DNA of 37,428 nt. Origin: an uncultured Prevotellaceae bacterium. GTDB lineage: Bacteria; Bacteroidota; Bacteroidia; Bacteroidales; Bacteroidaceae. The translations under genes and the position numbers were made by a program. Of this stretch, positions 8,272-15,973 are shown one piece after another. The stretch covers positions 1 to 37,428 of the forward strand of contig CALFJG010000049.1 in assembly GCA_937877625.1 (NCBI GenBank), given 5' to 3'. The first letter of the stretch is position 1; the number at the start of each line of letters is the position of its first letter. The notes below the pieces were generated by a model. The model had not been told where the DNA came from. It did not search any database and worked only from the letters and a program-made list of their open reading frames with translations.

Positions 8272-9777
8272 CTAACCTATCAAGCCTGTTTCGCCGAGCA
8301 AGAAGAGCATACCATATCCCAGCACGAGGCTTAGAACGCCAACAAGCAGACCTATCTTAGCCATATCTTTTTGCTCTACGAGATTAGTGGAATAGGCCAA
8401 AGCGTTAGGCGGCGTACTGATAGGCAACACCATAGCAGAACTGGCAGCAATGGCAATGCCAATAAGCACGGTCGGCGTGCCGCCAATAGGCAACAACTTG
8501 TCACCCATTCCTGTGCAGACGGTGGCTAAGATAGGCATAAGCAGTGCTGCTGTGGCGGAGTTGCTAATAAAATTGGAAAGTGTGTAACACACCAAACCAC
8601 TAATCACCAATATAATTATTGGAGAAAAGGAGCCAAAAGGAATACTCTCAATAGCGTTATCGGCCAAGCCCGATTTGTTGAGTGCATAACCCAATGCGAA
8701 ACCGCCGGCCACCATCCAAATGACACTCCAGTTGATTTCGTCAAGGTCGTCCTTATTGATAACACCTGTTAGAGCAAATACTACAAAAGGAATAAGTGCT
8801 ACGGTGTAAGAATTCATTCCTGTCAACTTGTCGAACATCCAAAGCAACACCGTAATAATAAAAGTAAAGATAACCACGTTTGTCTTGAATCCTTTGTGCA
8901 TCTCACCCTCAATTTTAATGTCAATGGTTTTTTGTGTAAAGGGGAAGATCGTACGCAACACAAACCACGATACAAGTAACATCACAATAACAAAAGGCAA
9001 CATAAACGACATCCACTCGCCGAACCCTAAGTTCATATTAAGACCTGTGGGGTCGTTGAGATATTTCAAAGCAATAGCATTAGGCGGTGTACCTATGGGC
9101 GTACCCATACCGCCGAGGTTTGCTGCCAAGGGAATAGAGAGCGTTAGAGCGATACGCCCTTTACCTTCGGGTGGGAGCTGTTTAAATACAGGTGTAAGGA
9201 AAGTGAGCATCATCGCCGCTGTGGCGGTGTTGCTGACGAACATTGAGAAAACACCTGTAATCAATATAAAGCCCAGAAGTACCATATCGCTTCTTCGTCC
9301 GAAAGGTTTGAGCAGGATACGCGCCAACTGTGCATCAAGCCCTGTTTTTGTAGCTGCAATAGCCAGAATGAAACCGCCGATGAAAAGCATTATCACGGGG
9401 TCGGCAAACGATGCCATAATTTCTTTGTACTTCAACAGCTCGCCGACTCCTTCACCTTGAAACATAATTATCGCGCTATCGCTACAAAAGAGCAACAGCA
9501 AGCCCATTATACCTACAGATGTGGCCCAAGCTGGCACTACTTCAAAGAGCCACATCAATGTGGCAAAAGCGAAAATGGCAATAACACGCTGTTGCACAAC
9601 GGTGAGACCCGCTATGCCAAACATTTCTGCCGGAGCGTTCCACAACCATAGTGTAATAAGCAGTATTACAGCCGAAAGAGCGGTTTTCTTCAGAACTTTG
9701 TTTGGGTGTTCACGCCGCGCATGGCGTTCTTTGTGATAGGCATCCAAAAGGTGGAAGCCTGTGAAGATTTTGAACAT
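8272..9777 (-). CDS. DASS/SLC13-family sodium:carboxylate (or sulfate) symporter
   Basis: A 501-residue polytopic inner-membrane protein with about 11-13 hydrophobic segments after a basic cytoplasmic N terminus. The two inverted-repeat halves carry the family's substrate and sodium sites: SNTATAAMM with GTPPNAIALKYL in the first half, and SNSATAALL with STPPNALAYST in the second. DASS transporters bring in dicarboxylates such as succinate, or other anions, with sodium; the substrate cannot be decided here. The gene appears monocistronic, with its own hairpin terminator downstream. A TAnnTTTG-type -7 element lies about 116 bp upstream. The ATG follows a leader with three CCTAAA/CTAAAC words. 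Succinate export or uptake would fit a fermenting anaerobe, but that is inference. Confidence 0.9.
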   Translation of the reverse strand: MFKIFTGFHLLDAYHKERHARREHPNKVLKKTALSAVILLITLWLWNAPAEMFGIAGLTVVQQRVIAIFAFATLMWLFEVVPAWATSVGIMGLLLLFCSDSAIIMFQGEGVGELLKYKEIMASFADPVIMLFIGGFILAIAATKTGLDAQLARILLKPFGRRSDMVLLGFILITGVFSMFVSNTATAAMMLTFLTPVFKQLPPEGKGRIALTLSIPLAANLGGMGTPIGTPPNAIALKYLNDPTGLNMNLGFGEWMSFMLPFVIVMLLVSWFVLRTIFPFTQKTIDIKIEGEMHKGFKTNVVIFTFIITVLLWMFDKLTGMNSYTVALIPFVVFALTGVINKDDLDEINWSVIWMVAGGFALGYALNKSGLADNAIESIPFGSFSPIIILVISGLVCYTLSNFISNSATAALLMPILATVCTGMGDKLLPIGGTPTVLIGIAIAASSAMVLPISTPPNALAYSTNLVEQKDMAKIGLLVGVLSLVLGYGMLFLLGETGLIG

Positions 9778-9892
9778 ATAATTTTAGGTGTTTAGATATT
9801 TAGGTGTTTGTGGGGCGTAAGATTTATTTGTATGCTTGAAATCGTCAGCATTCTCCGTATTTATTTCTGACTAATTTGCGAGCAAAAGTAAG

Positions 9893-9900
9893 GAAAACAA
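9893..9900 (-). promoter_or_regulatory. possible -7 element for the DASS transporter
   Basis: TACTTTTG on the minus strand matches TAnnTTTG. No TTTG is found at 19-21 bp upstream. The rest of the 9778-10037 intergenic stretch is AT-rich, with no other feature I can support. Confidence 0.4.
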
Positions 9901-10037
9901 GCGAACGACATTGACACGCTGGCATGCAAAATCCGTTCTTCTACTCATTTATAATTCCTTTATGTGGAAAAATGCACGTCGTAGTATGCAAAAGAAATCT
10001 ATATAAAGCAAAGTTCTCTTTTTTTAGCGTGAACAAG

Positions 10038-11636
10038 TTAGATTAACGCCGCTATAGCCTCTGCACAGCGCTCGCCATCAATGGCAGCAGAAACGATGCC
10101 TCCGGCGTATCCTGCTCCTTCGCCGCAGGGGAAAAGGCCGGGGAATGTAGTGCTTTGCAAGGTTTCGGGATGGCGAATGATACGCACTGGCGAGGAGGTT
10201 CGTGTCTCTGCAGCGATACAAAGGGCTTCAGCAGTGAGAAAACCGTGGCTGCGATGCCCAAACTCCTTAAAGGCTTTTTGCAGACGGGTGGTAAGGAACT
10301 GTGGTAGCCAAAAGTGAAGTGGTGAAGAAGTGATGCCAGGCGTATAACTTGCTTCGGGCAGTTCTACACCGAGATGTCCATTTACAAAATCGGTCATCCG
10401 CTGCGCCGGTGCTGTCTGTCGTTGCCCACCTTGTAACCAAGCCATACGCTCTATTGCCTCTTGCAAAGCCATCATACGCAGAGCATCATCGGCTTGCGGC
10501 GTAGGCATATCGCAGGTATGGAAGAAGCCGGCCATTTGTTCGAGTACGTCTTCAGGTCGGGTTTCCACCACTATTCCGCTGTTGCTCCAACGTCCGTTGC
10601 GGCCTGATGGACTCATACCGTTGACTACTACTTGTTCTGCCGCAGTAGCCGAAGGCACCACAAAACCGCCTGGACACATACAAAAACTATATACGCCACG
10701 TCCGTCTTGCTGGCTTACGAAACTATATTCTGCAGCGGGCAACCAACGCCCACGTCCAGCGGGATTATGGTATTGTATGCGATCTATAATTTTAGCAGGA
10801 TGCTCCAGCCTGACACCGAGTGCTATGCCTTTGGCCTCAAGTGCTACACCAGCCTGTGCGAGATAACGATATGTGTCGCGAGCACTATGGCCAGTAGCAA
10901 GGATTACGGAGCCAAGCATTTCCTCACCGCTTGCGGTTAGTACGCCCAAAATCTTTGTGCGCTCTTTGTTGAAAAGCAAACCATCTACACGTATATTAAA
11001 ATGCACTTGGCCGCCACACTGACGTATTTGCTCGCGCATACGTTCTATCACAACGGGCAAGCGGTCTGTGCCTATGTGCGGGTGGGCATCGCGGAGAATA
11101 TCGGTACTGGCACCCATTTGACAAAATACTCGAAGTATCTTTTCTACATTCCCACGTTTTTTGCTACGTGTAAACAGCTTGCCGTCACTATACGCTCCAG
11201 CTCCGCCTTCACCAAAGCAATAGTTACTCTCTGGATTTACTGTATGCTCTCTCGAAATAAGGGCGATATCTCGCTTACGCTGATGCACATCTTTTCCACG
11301 CTCTAAAACAATAGGACACAAGCCGAGTTCTATCAGCCGGAGGGCAGCAAAGAGTCCGGCAGGGCCTGCACCCACCACTATGACTTGTTTACCCTTGCTC
11401 ACGTCTCCATAACTAACGGTCTTAAATTCACTTTTAGGCAAGGGCTCATCTATATATAAATCTACGGCGAGGTTTACAAAGATATTACGTTGCCGAGCAT
11501 CAATGCTACGACGTCGGATGTAATAGCCACTTAAACGCTCAGCTTCAATGCCTACCTCGCGTATAAGTGTGGCTTTCAAAGCCTGCGGATTATAGGCCAC
11601 ATTAGGTGCTACACGCAATTGTAGATTTCTTTGCAT
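10038..11636 (-). CDS. FAD-dependent oxidoreductase (uncharacterised COG2509-like dehydrogenase)
   Basis: A 532-residue flavoprotein. After an N-terminal domain of about 85 residues that begins QLRVAPN, the Rossmann motif VVGAGPAGLFAALRL binds FAD (about residues 87-101). It is followed by VLERGKDV and the conserved NYCFGEGGAGAYSDGKL segment. LATGHSARDTY in the middle and the C-terminal GEGAGYAGGI complete the FAD-binding fold. This is typical of a widespread family annotated as NAD(FAD)-utilising dehydrogenase with no established substrate. The protein is full length. The gene starts about 28 bp after a strong terminator that follows tRNA-Phe and has no clear promoter of its own, so it may depend on read-through from the tRNA promoter. 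Confidence 0.85.
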   Translation of the reverse strand: MQRNLQLRVAPNVAYNPQALKATLIREVGIEAERLSGYYIRRRSIDARQRNIFVNLAVDLYIDEPLPKSEFKTVSYGDVSKGKQVIVVGAGPAGLFAALRLIELGLCPIVLERGKDVHQRKRDIALISREHTVNPESNYCFGEGGAGAYSDGKLFTRSKKRGNVEKILRVFCQMGASTDILRDAHPHIGTDRLPVVIERMREQIRQCGGQVHFNIRVDGLLFNKERTKILGVLTASGEEMLGSVILATGHSARDTYRYLAQAGVALEAKGIALGVRLEHPAKIIDRIQYHNPAGRGRWLPAAEYSFVSQQDGRGVYSFCMCPGGFVVPSATAAEQVVVNGMSPSGRNGRWSNSGIVVETRPEDVLEQMAGFFHTCDMPTPQADDALRMMALQEAIERMAWLQGGQRQTAPAQRMTDFVNGHLGVELPEASYTPGITSSPLHFWLPQFLTTRLQKAFKEFGHRSHGFLTAEALCIAAETRTSSPVRIIRHPETLQSTTFPGLFPCGEGAGYAGGIVSAAIDGERCAEAIAALI

Positions 11637-11651
11637 AAGAGAAAAAACGTT

Positions 11652-11694
11652 TAAAACTAAAACAGCCGCCCTTGCCTTGCTGGCAGGAGCGGCT
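11652..11694 (-). terminator. terminator after tRNA-Phe
   Basis: On the minus strand AGCCGCTCCTGCC pairs with GGCAAGGGCGGCT around a short AGCAA loop (stem region 11664-11694), with one C/A mismatch. It is followed by TTTTAGTTTT. It lies 12 bp past the tRNA 3' end and just before the oxidoreductase start codon. Confidence 0.8.
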
Positions 11695-11706
11695 TAGTTG
11701 TGGGAG

Positions 11707-11779
<73 letters not shown>

Positions 11780-11799
11780 ATTTGTTTTGTTTGCGGGTG

Positions 11800-11830
11800 C
11801 AAAGGTGAAGATATTTTTCTTAACCACAAA
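11800..11830 (-). promoter_or_regulatory. promoter for tRNA-Phe
   Basis: On the minus strand TTTG (11830-11827), a 19-bp spacer, and CACCTTTG (11807-11800), one base off TAnnTTTG. The predicted start is about 14 bp before the tRNA 5' end. Read-through could also serve the oxidoreductase gene. Confidence 0.65.
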
Positions 11831-11842
11831 ATTTTGCACGAA

Positions 11843-13309
11843 TTATTTTGTTGAAACCGTGCTTTTTTGCGCATTTTGCCTACGTAGCACCATATACGAA
11901 GTACAAACCGAAAGGCACGTGACCATCAAACAAAGTATGATACGCACTGCGGGAAACACTATTGTACAAGCGGAAAGTCCTGCCAAGAGAAAAAGAAATT
12001 GCAAGAAACAAAAACTAATAGTCCCTCGTTCATAGGCGAGGCCATAGCGATGGCGATAATAGAGCGTCACCGCCAAGAGGTCGAAGAGATTTGCTGCCGA
12101 AAGTCCTACACCCGCACCTGCCAACCCGCCAAGGGCATAACCTGCCAACACACTACCTATAAGCACTACATTGTAAGCCGTCTCCATAACGAAATACACG
12201 GTACTATCGGCATACGCCAACGAGAGATATGCCGCAGGCGTATAGATTGCCTTAAAGAACATATAACTCAATCCACAAAGCACCATAGGTATTACAGGCA
12301 AAAACTCGGCTGTGAGCAACACGGGGATAAGCACAGGCAAAGCCATAGCAAAGAGGATAAGTAGCGGTGTCATCAACATCACCAACGCATCGGTTTGCTT
12401 GGATATAAGAATGCGCGAACGGTTCGTGTCGTGTACTGCCGCCGAGAGGCGTGGGAAGAAATCGGCATCTAAGGCCACAAAGACAATGCGCGCATAACTC
12501 ACAATAAGCGTAAACCCTGCCGCATAAAGTCCTAATTCATCCCATGAACGCATCTGGTGTTTCAACGCCGTACGAATAAAAAGCTCTGTAGCCGTAGCCA
12601 CCACACCTGCCAACACATAAGCCACGCCAAGTCTAACCAACGGACGCCCGTCACGCAGAAAAACTCGGTTGATGCGACACAAACGATAAGGCAGCAAAGG
12701 ATATGTAGTGCCAAGATGCAAAAGCATCGCAGCCAAAGTGGAAAGGAACAGCACTGGAATTATGGCACGGAAGCCCAGCCATATATAAAAAGGTACGGCA
12801 ATAAGCAACGTAGCCACTGCTGTAAGAGCCGTCACAAGAGCCAAACGCCGCAATTGGTGTAAGCCTTTGAGTATCGCTATTTCTCCGCCCATTAAGGTAG
12901 TAAACGCTACAACGGGAGCAAGCAAACAGAAATGCCACGTCTCATCGTAGGCCCCCGTCATAAAAAGGCTAAGCACAGGGGCAAAAATCGTTCCCAACAA
13001 AAGACCTGCAACGGCAGTAATCACCACCCACGTACGTACCGTGCGCGCAAAGTTTTCCGTTTTCTTTACATTCCCTTGCTCATGAAGTTCTGCCAAACGT
13101 TGCACAGCACTAAAACTCAGTCCGAGATTACTCACAGCTCCCACCAGCGCGATATTGCGGGCATAAAGGTCGTTCACTGCTAAACCCGCACTCTTTATAA
13201 AAACAGCAGCCACTTTACCACGCAGCACAGCAGCCAGCATTGTGAGTACTTGCACCGCACCCATCAATCCCGTACTACGAAATATGCGTTTGTAGGAAGC
13301 TTCCGACAT
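11843..13309 (-). CDS. polysaccharide/oligosaccharide flippase (Wzx/MATE-like)
   Basis: A 488-residue membrane protein with about 12-14 hydrophobic segments spread over its length, starting SEASYKRIFRSTGLMGAVQVL. The pattern is that of the MOP superfamily Wzx branch, which flips undecaprenyl-linked glycans across the inner membrane. No short signature allows a finer call. It starts 11 bp after the dgt stop, so it is probably cotranscribed with aguB and dgt. No glycan polymerase or ligase is adjacent, but two GT2 genes occur elsewhere in the window. Its stop lies just upstream of the tRNA-Phe promoter with no terminator between. A multidrug MATE exporter is less likely, given the resemblance of the N terminus to O-antigen translocases. 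Confidence 0.82.
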   Translation of the reverse strand: MSEASYKRIFRSTGLMGAVQVLTMLAAVLRGKVAAVFIKSAGLAVNDLYARNIALVGAVSNLGLSFSAVQRLAELHEQGNVKKTENFARTVRTWVVITAVAGLLLGTIFAPVLSLFMTGAYDETWHFCLLAPVVAFTTLMGGEIAILKGLHQLRRLALVTALTAVATLLIAVPFYIWLGFRAIIPVLFLSTLAAMLLHLGTTYPLLPYRLCRINRVFLRDGRPLVRLGVAYVLAGVVATATELFIRTALKHQMRSWDELGLYAAGFTLIVSYARIVFVALDADFFPRLSAAVHDTNRSRILISKQTDALVMLMTPLLILFAMALPVLIPVLLTAEFLPVIPMVLCGLSYMFFKAIYTPAAYLSLAYADSTVYFVMETAYNVVLIGSVLAGYALGGLAGAGVGLSAANLFDLLAVTLYYRHRYGLAYERGTISFCFLQFLFLLAGLSACTIVFPAVRIILCLMVTCLSVCTSYMVLRRQNAQKSTVSTK

Positions 13310-13320
13310 CTATTTCTCTA

Positions 13321-14655
13321 TTATACCGTAGGCAACTGATGTCCGTTTATCTTTCTATATAAGTCAAGGGCAAAAACATCTGTCATTCCCGTGAGATAAT
13401 CTACGACGTGGAAGATACGCTCTGCCTCTTTGCCTTCCTCAAGCGCATATTGCGCTGAGGCTTGTCCGAGGAGCAGACGGCTATAGGCACGGTCGGGATA
13501 AAGCACTGCATTTACCATTAGCCCCAGAAGTGTATATATAATATGGTATCCTGAAAGTTCTATATCGGTAACTACTTGTGCTTTATAAATACGCTTTACC
13601 GCCAATGCCGAACAACGCTTATAAGCTTCTCGCTCGCGTTGAGGGATGTGTTCAATGAGTGCGCCTTGAAAAGAACCATCTAAAATCTCTTCTTCGTGCT
13701 CTATAAATACATTTACACATACCCGCTCCAAAGCACCAATCACACAAGCACGGTAGTACACTATGCGGTCGCCGCGATCGCTATCGTCAGGGTAAGCTGA
13801 TTGCATCTTGTGCGCTGTTTCTTCGTCAAAGAAAGCGAGCAAGAGGTCTTGCGTCTCTTCAAACGAAAGTATGCGCAACTTAAAGGCATCCTCAATATCC
13901 ATCACTTCGTAACAAATGTCATCAGCGGCCTCTACAAGATAAACTAACGGATGGCGAGCATATCGCACAGCACCATCAACACCTCGCTCTAAGCAAGGTA
14001 TTCCCAACGTAGTAGCTATGCGTTCGTATGTGGGTTGCTCAGCGGCAAAAAAACCAAATTTGCTCTTCTTCCCCGCTAATGTTGAAGAAAACGGATACTT
14101 CACTACGGCAGCCAAAGCACTATACGTCATTACAAAACCGCCACGGCGTTGCCCAGCAAACTGATGAGTGAGCAAGCGCAAGGTATTGGCGTTTCCATCA
14201 AAATGTGCAAGGTCCTGCCACTGTTGCTCGGAAAAGAATGCGCGCAAGTCGGCATCCCGTGTCTCGGTGAAATAAGTGCGAATAGCACTCTCCCCGCTGT
14301 GACCAAACGGCGGATTGCCCATATCGTGAGCTAAACATGCAGCACTGACTATAGAACTCAAATTCTGAAACAACGAGCGGGTGCTTTCGCCGTACTTATC
14401 TATCAATCTATCGGCCACATCGGCTCCCAAACTGCGTCCCACACTTGACACCTCAAGGCTGTGTGTCAAGCGGTTGTGTACGAAGACGCTACCAGGAAGT
14501 GGAAACACCTGCGTTTTGTTTTGCATTCGCCGAAAGGCTGCTGAGAAGATCAGGCGGTCGTAGTCGCGTTGAAACTCCGTACGCCGCTCACGCTCATCAC
14601 GCGCGATACCCTCTTTTCCAAAACGTTCAGAAGATATAAGTCTTTTCCAATCCAT
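13321..14655 (-). CDS. dgt: deoxyguanosinetriphosphate triphosphohydrolase (HD domain)
   Basis: A 444-residue dNTPase that releases triphosphate from dGTP or other dNTPs. The N-terminal segment contains QRDYDRLIFSAAFRRMQNKTQVF, split by a conserved Arg-rich turn. This is followed by the metal-binding HD motifs: HSLEVSS near residue 66 and CLAHDMGNPPFGHSGE near 110-125. Further conserved parts are LTHQF and LVEAADDICYEVMDIEDA, which holds the final metal Asp. Length and motifs are typical. It lies 104 bp after aguB and 11 bp before the flippase gene. The enzyme would help balance dNTP pools; nrdD in the same window supplies them, but the two genes are not adjacent. The start is the ATG giving DWKRLISSERFG, the usual N terminus. 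Confidence 0.93.
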   Translation of the reverse strand: MDWKRLISSERFGKEGIARDERERRTEFQRDYDRLIFSAAFRRMQNKTQVFPLPGSVFVHNRLTHSLEVSSVGRSLGADVADRLIDKYGESTRSLFQNLSSIVSAACLAHDMGNPPFGHSGESAIRTYFTETRDADLRAFFSEQQWQDLAHFDGNANTLRLLTHQFAGQRRGGFVMTYSALAAVVKYPFSSTLAGKKSKFGFFAAEQPTYERIATTLGIPCLERGVDGAVRYARHPLVYLVEAADDICYEVMDIEDAFKLRILSFEETQDLLLAFFDEETAHKMQSAYPDDSDRGDRIVYYRACVIGALERVCVNVFIEHEEEILDGSFQGALIEHIPQREREAYKRCSALAVKRIYKAQVVTDIELSGYHIIYTLLGLMVNAVLYPDRAYSRLLLGQASAQYALEEGKEAERIFHVVDYLTGMTDVFALDLYRKINGHQLPTV

Positions 14656-14759
14656 CAGAGTTTTCAGTAAAACATTTACCAGTTAGCAATAACTATTTAC
14701 TCTTACCAACACCGTTAACCAGTTTCCCTTAAGCACTACACGCAGCACCGCTTTATTGG

Positions 14760-15674
14760 TTATCGGGTGCTGTACAAAAATCTTTTTGTTAAGTCGCCAT
14801 ATCGCTCTATGCGTCGGTCGCGCAGAAAAGGCCACCAGCGACGCACCTGTTCGCTACGCTTCATATCAATGTCCACAAGCAAGAGTTCTTCATTGTCCTC
14901 GGAACCCTGTGCAAGCATTTCACCCTGTGGCCCAGACGCAAAGCTACTCCCCCAGAATTTTATGCCTGTGGTCTGTCCGCTGGGGTCAGGTTCAAAGCCT
15001 GTGCGATTGACCGCAATCAGCGGCAACCCATTGGCCACAGCATGGCCGCGCTGTACGATGCTCCAAGCCTCACGCTGCCGTTGTTGTTCTTCGGGCGTAT
15101 CTTCAGCGGCATAACCTATAGCCGTAGGATAGATGAGAAGCTCAGCACCAGAGAGTGCTAAAAGGCGTGCTCCCTCGGGATACCACTGGTCCCAACACAC
15201 CTGCACACCTAAACGCCCGACGCTCGTTTCTATTGGTTTCCACTCATCATCGCCTGGCGTAAAATAGAATTTCTCATAATATGCAGGATCGTCGGGGATA
15301 TGTTTTTTCCGAAACATACCTGCGATAGCACCATCGGCCTCAAAGACCACAGCGGTGTTATGATAAAGTCCTGCGGCACGGCGTTCAAAAAGAGATGTCA
15401 CCAACACTACACCGCATTTTTTTGCCAATGCTCCATAATATGCGGTAGCTGCGCCAGGAATAGGCGTTGAGAGGTCAAAGTTGTCCACATTTTCGGTTTG
15501 GCAGAAATAAGGTGTGTCGTGCAATTCTTGCAACACCACTAAGTGCGCACCTTTCTTGGCAGCCTCAACCACATAAACGGATATCTTTTCTCTATTGGCT
15601 TCCTGACTCGCACCACACGCCATTTGCACCATTGCCACACGAAGCAGATGAGAGGCGTTGTTCCTTGTACTCAT
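14760..15674 (-). CDS. aguB: N-carbamoylputrescine amidase (carbon-nitrogen hydrolase)
   Basis: A nitrilase-superfamily enzyme of 304 residues from the ATG at 15674. The frame opens 7 codons earlier (MPIQRFF), but that ATG lies inside the candidate promoter, so the shorter start is preferred. The Glu-Lys-Cys triad is visible: Glu50 in LQELHDTPYF, Lys in FRKKHIPDDP, and Cys in GVQVCWDQWYPEGAR. The flanking WDQWYPE and IKFWGSSF segments are typical of AguB, which hydrolyses N-carbamoylputrescine to putrescine, ammonia and CO2. The usual partner, agmatine deiminase (aguA), is not adjacent here. It is first in a likely operon with dgt and a flippase, 104 bp before dgt. Confidence 0.9.
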   Translation of the reverse strand: MSTRNNASHLLRVAMVQMACGASQEANREKISVYVVEAAKKGAHLVVLQELHDTPYFCQTENVDNFDLSTPIPGAATAYYGALAKKCGVVLVTSLFERRAAGLYHNTAVVFEADGAIAGMFRKKHIPDDPAYYEKFYFTPGDDEWKPIETSVGRLGVQVCWDQWYPEGARLLALSGAELLIYPTAIGYAAEDTPEEQQRQREAWSIVQRGHAVANGLPLIAVNRTGFEPDPSGQTTGIKFWGSSFASGPQGEMLAQGSEDNEELLLVDIDMKRSEQVRRWWPFLRDRRIERYGDLTKRFLYSTR

Positions 15675-15692
15675 AAAAAATCTTTGAATAGG

Positions 15693-15724
15693 CAAAGTTC
15701 GCTAACATTCTCTAAAAAAGCAAG
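15693..15724 (-). promoter_or_regulatory. candidate promoter for aguB-dgt-flippase
   Basis: On the minus strand CTTG (15724-15721), a 20-bp spacer, and GAACTTTG (15700-15693) resemble TTTG/TAnnTTTG with mismatches. The position excludes the upstream ATG at 15695 as the start of aguB. Confidence 0.4.
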
Positions 15725-15782
15725 AAAAAGGCCTCTAACCTCTTCGTTTATGGGAAAAGACATAAAAAAATGTGCCGTTTTC

Positions 15783-15813
15783 TTTCTTTTGCGCGCTTCT
15801 TGCACTATCTTTG
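15783..15813 (+). promoter_or_regulatory. promoter for tRNA-Met
   Basis: TATCTTTG (15806-15813) is a perfect -7 element. TTTC (15783-15786) lies 19 bp upstream as a one-off -33 element. The start would be about 12 bp before the tRNA. Confidence 0.65.
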
Positions 15814-15831
15814 CACCGCCTAAGTCAATGC

Positions 15832-15905
15832 GGGCTTGTAGCTCAGTTGGTTAGAGCAACAGACTCATAATCTGGAGGTCCTAGGTTCAAGCCCTAGCTG
15901 GCCCA
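15832..15905 (+). tRNA. tRNA-Met (CAT anticodon)
   Basis: A 74-nt cloverleaf. Acceptor GGGCTTG/CTGGCCC has one T/T mismatch at pair 6-67; discriminator A is followed by CCG, so CCA is not encoded. D stem GCTC/GAGC, anticodon loop CTCATAA with CAT at 15866-15868, T stem CTAGG/CCTAG. The first pair is G-C, so it is not a typical initiator. An elongator Met tRNA is most likely. A lysidine-modified Ile tRNA with the same anticodon cannot be excluded. Confidence 0.93.
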
Positions 15906-15920
15906 CCGCATCATACAAGG

Positions 15921-15965
15921 TAAAAAATCTTGGCTTGCAAAAAGGTTTGCGAGCCAAGTTTTTTT
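15921..15965. terminator. bidirectional terminator between tRNA-Met and the TPR gene
   Basis: CTTGGCTTGCAAA (15929-15941) pairs with TTTGCGAGCCAAG (15946-15958) over 13 bp, including one G-T pair, with a 4-nt loop. Seven T's follow on the plus strand. An A-run (15922-15927) precedes it and serves as the U-tract for the convergent minus-strand gene. Confidence 0.88.
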
Positions 15966-15973
15966 ATCCGGGA

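Noticed and set aside
14656..14759. Hairpin or repeat in the aguB-dgt gap
   Set aside because: ACCAGTT occurs twice in direct orientation but forms no stem, and no promoter match is evident.
15675..15695. Seven-codon N-terminal extension of aguB
   Set aside because: It overlaps the candidate -7 element and is not part of the family N terminus.
15832..15905. Initiator tRNA-fMet
   Set aside because: The first acceptor pair is G-C rather than the initiator mismatch, and the anticodon stem lacks the three G-C pairs.
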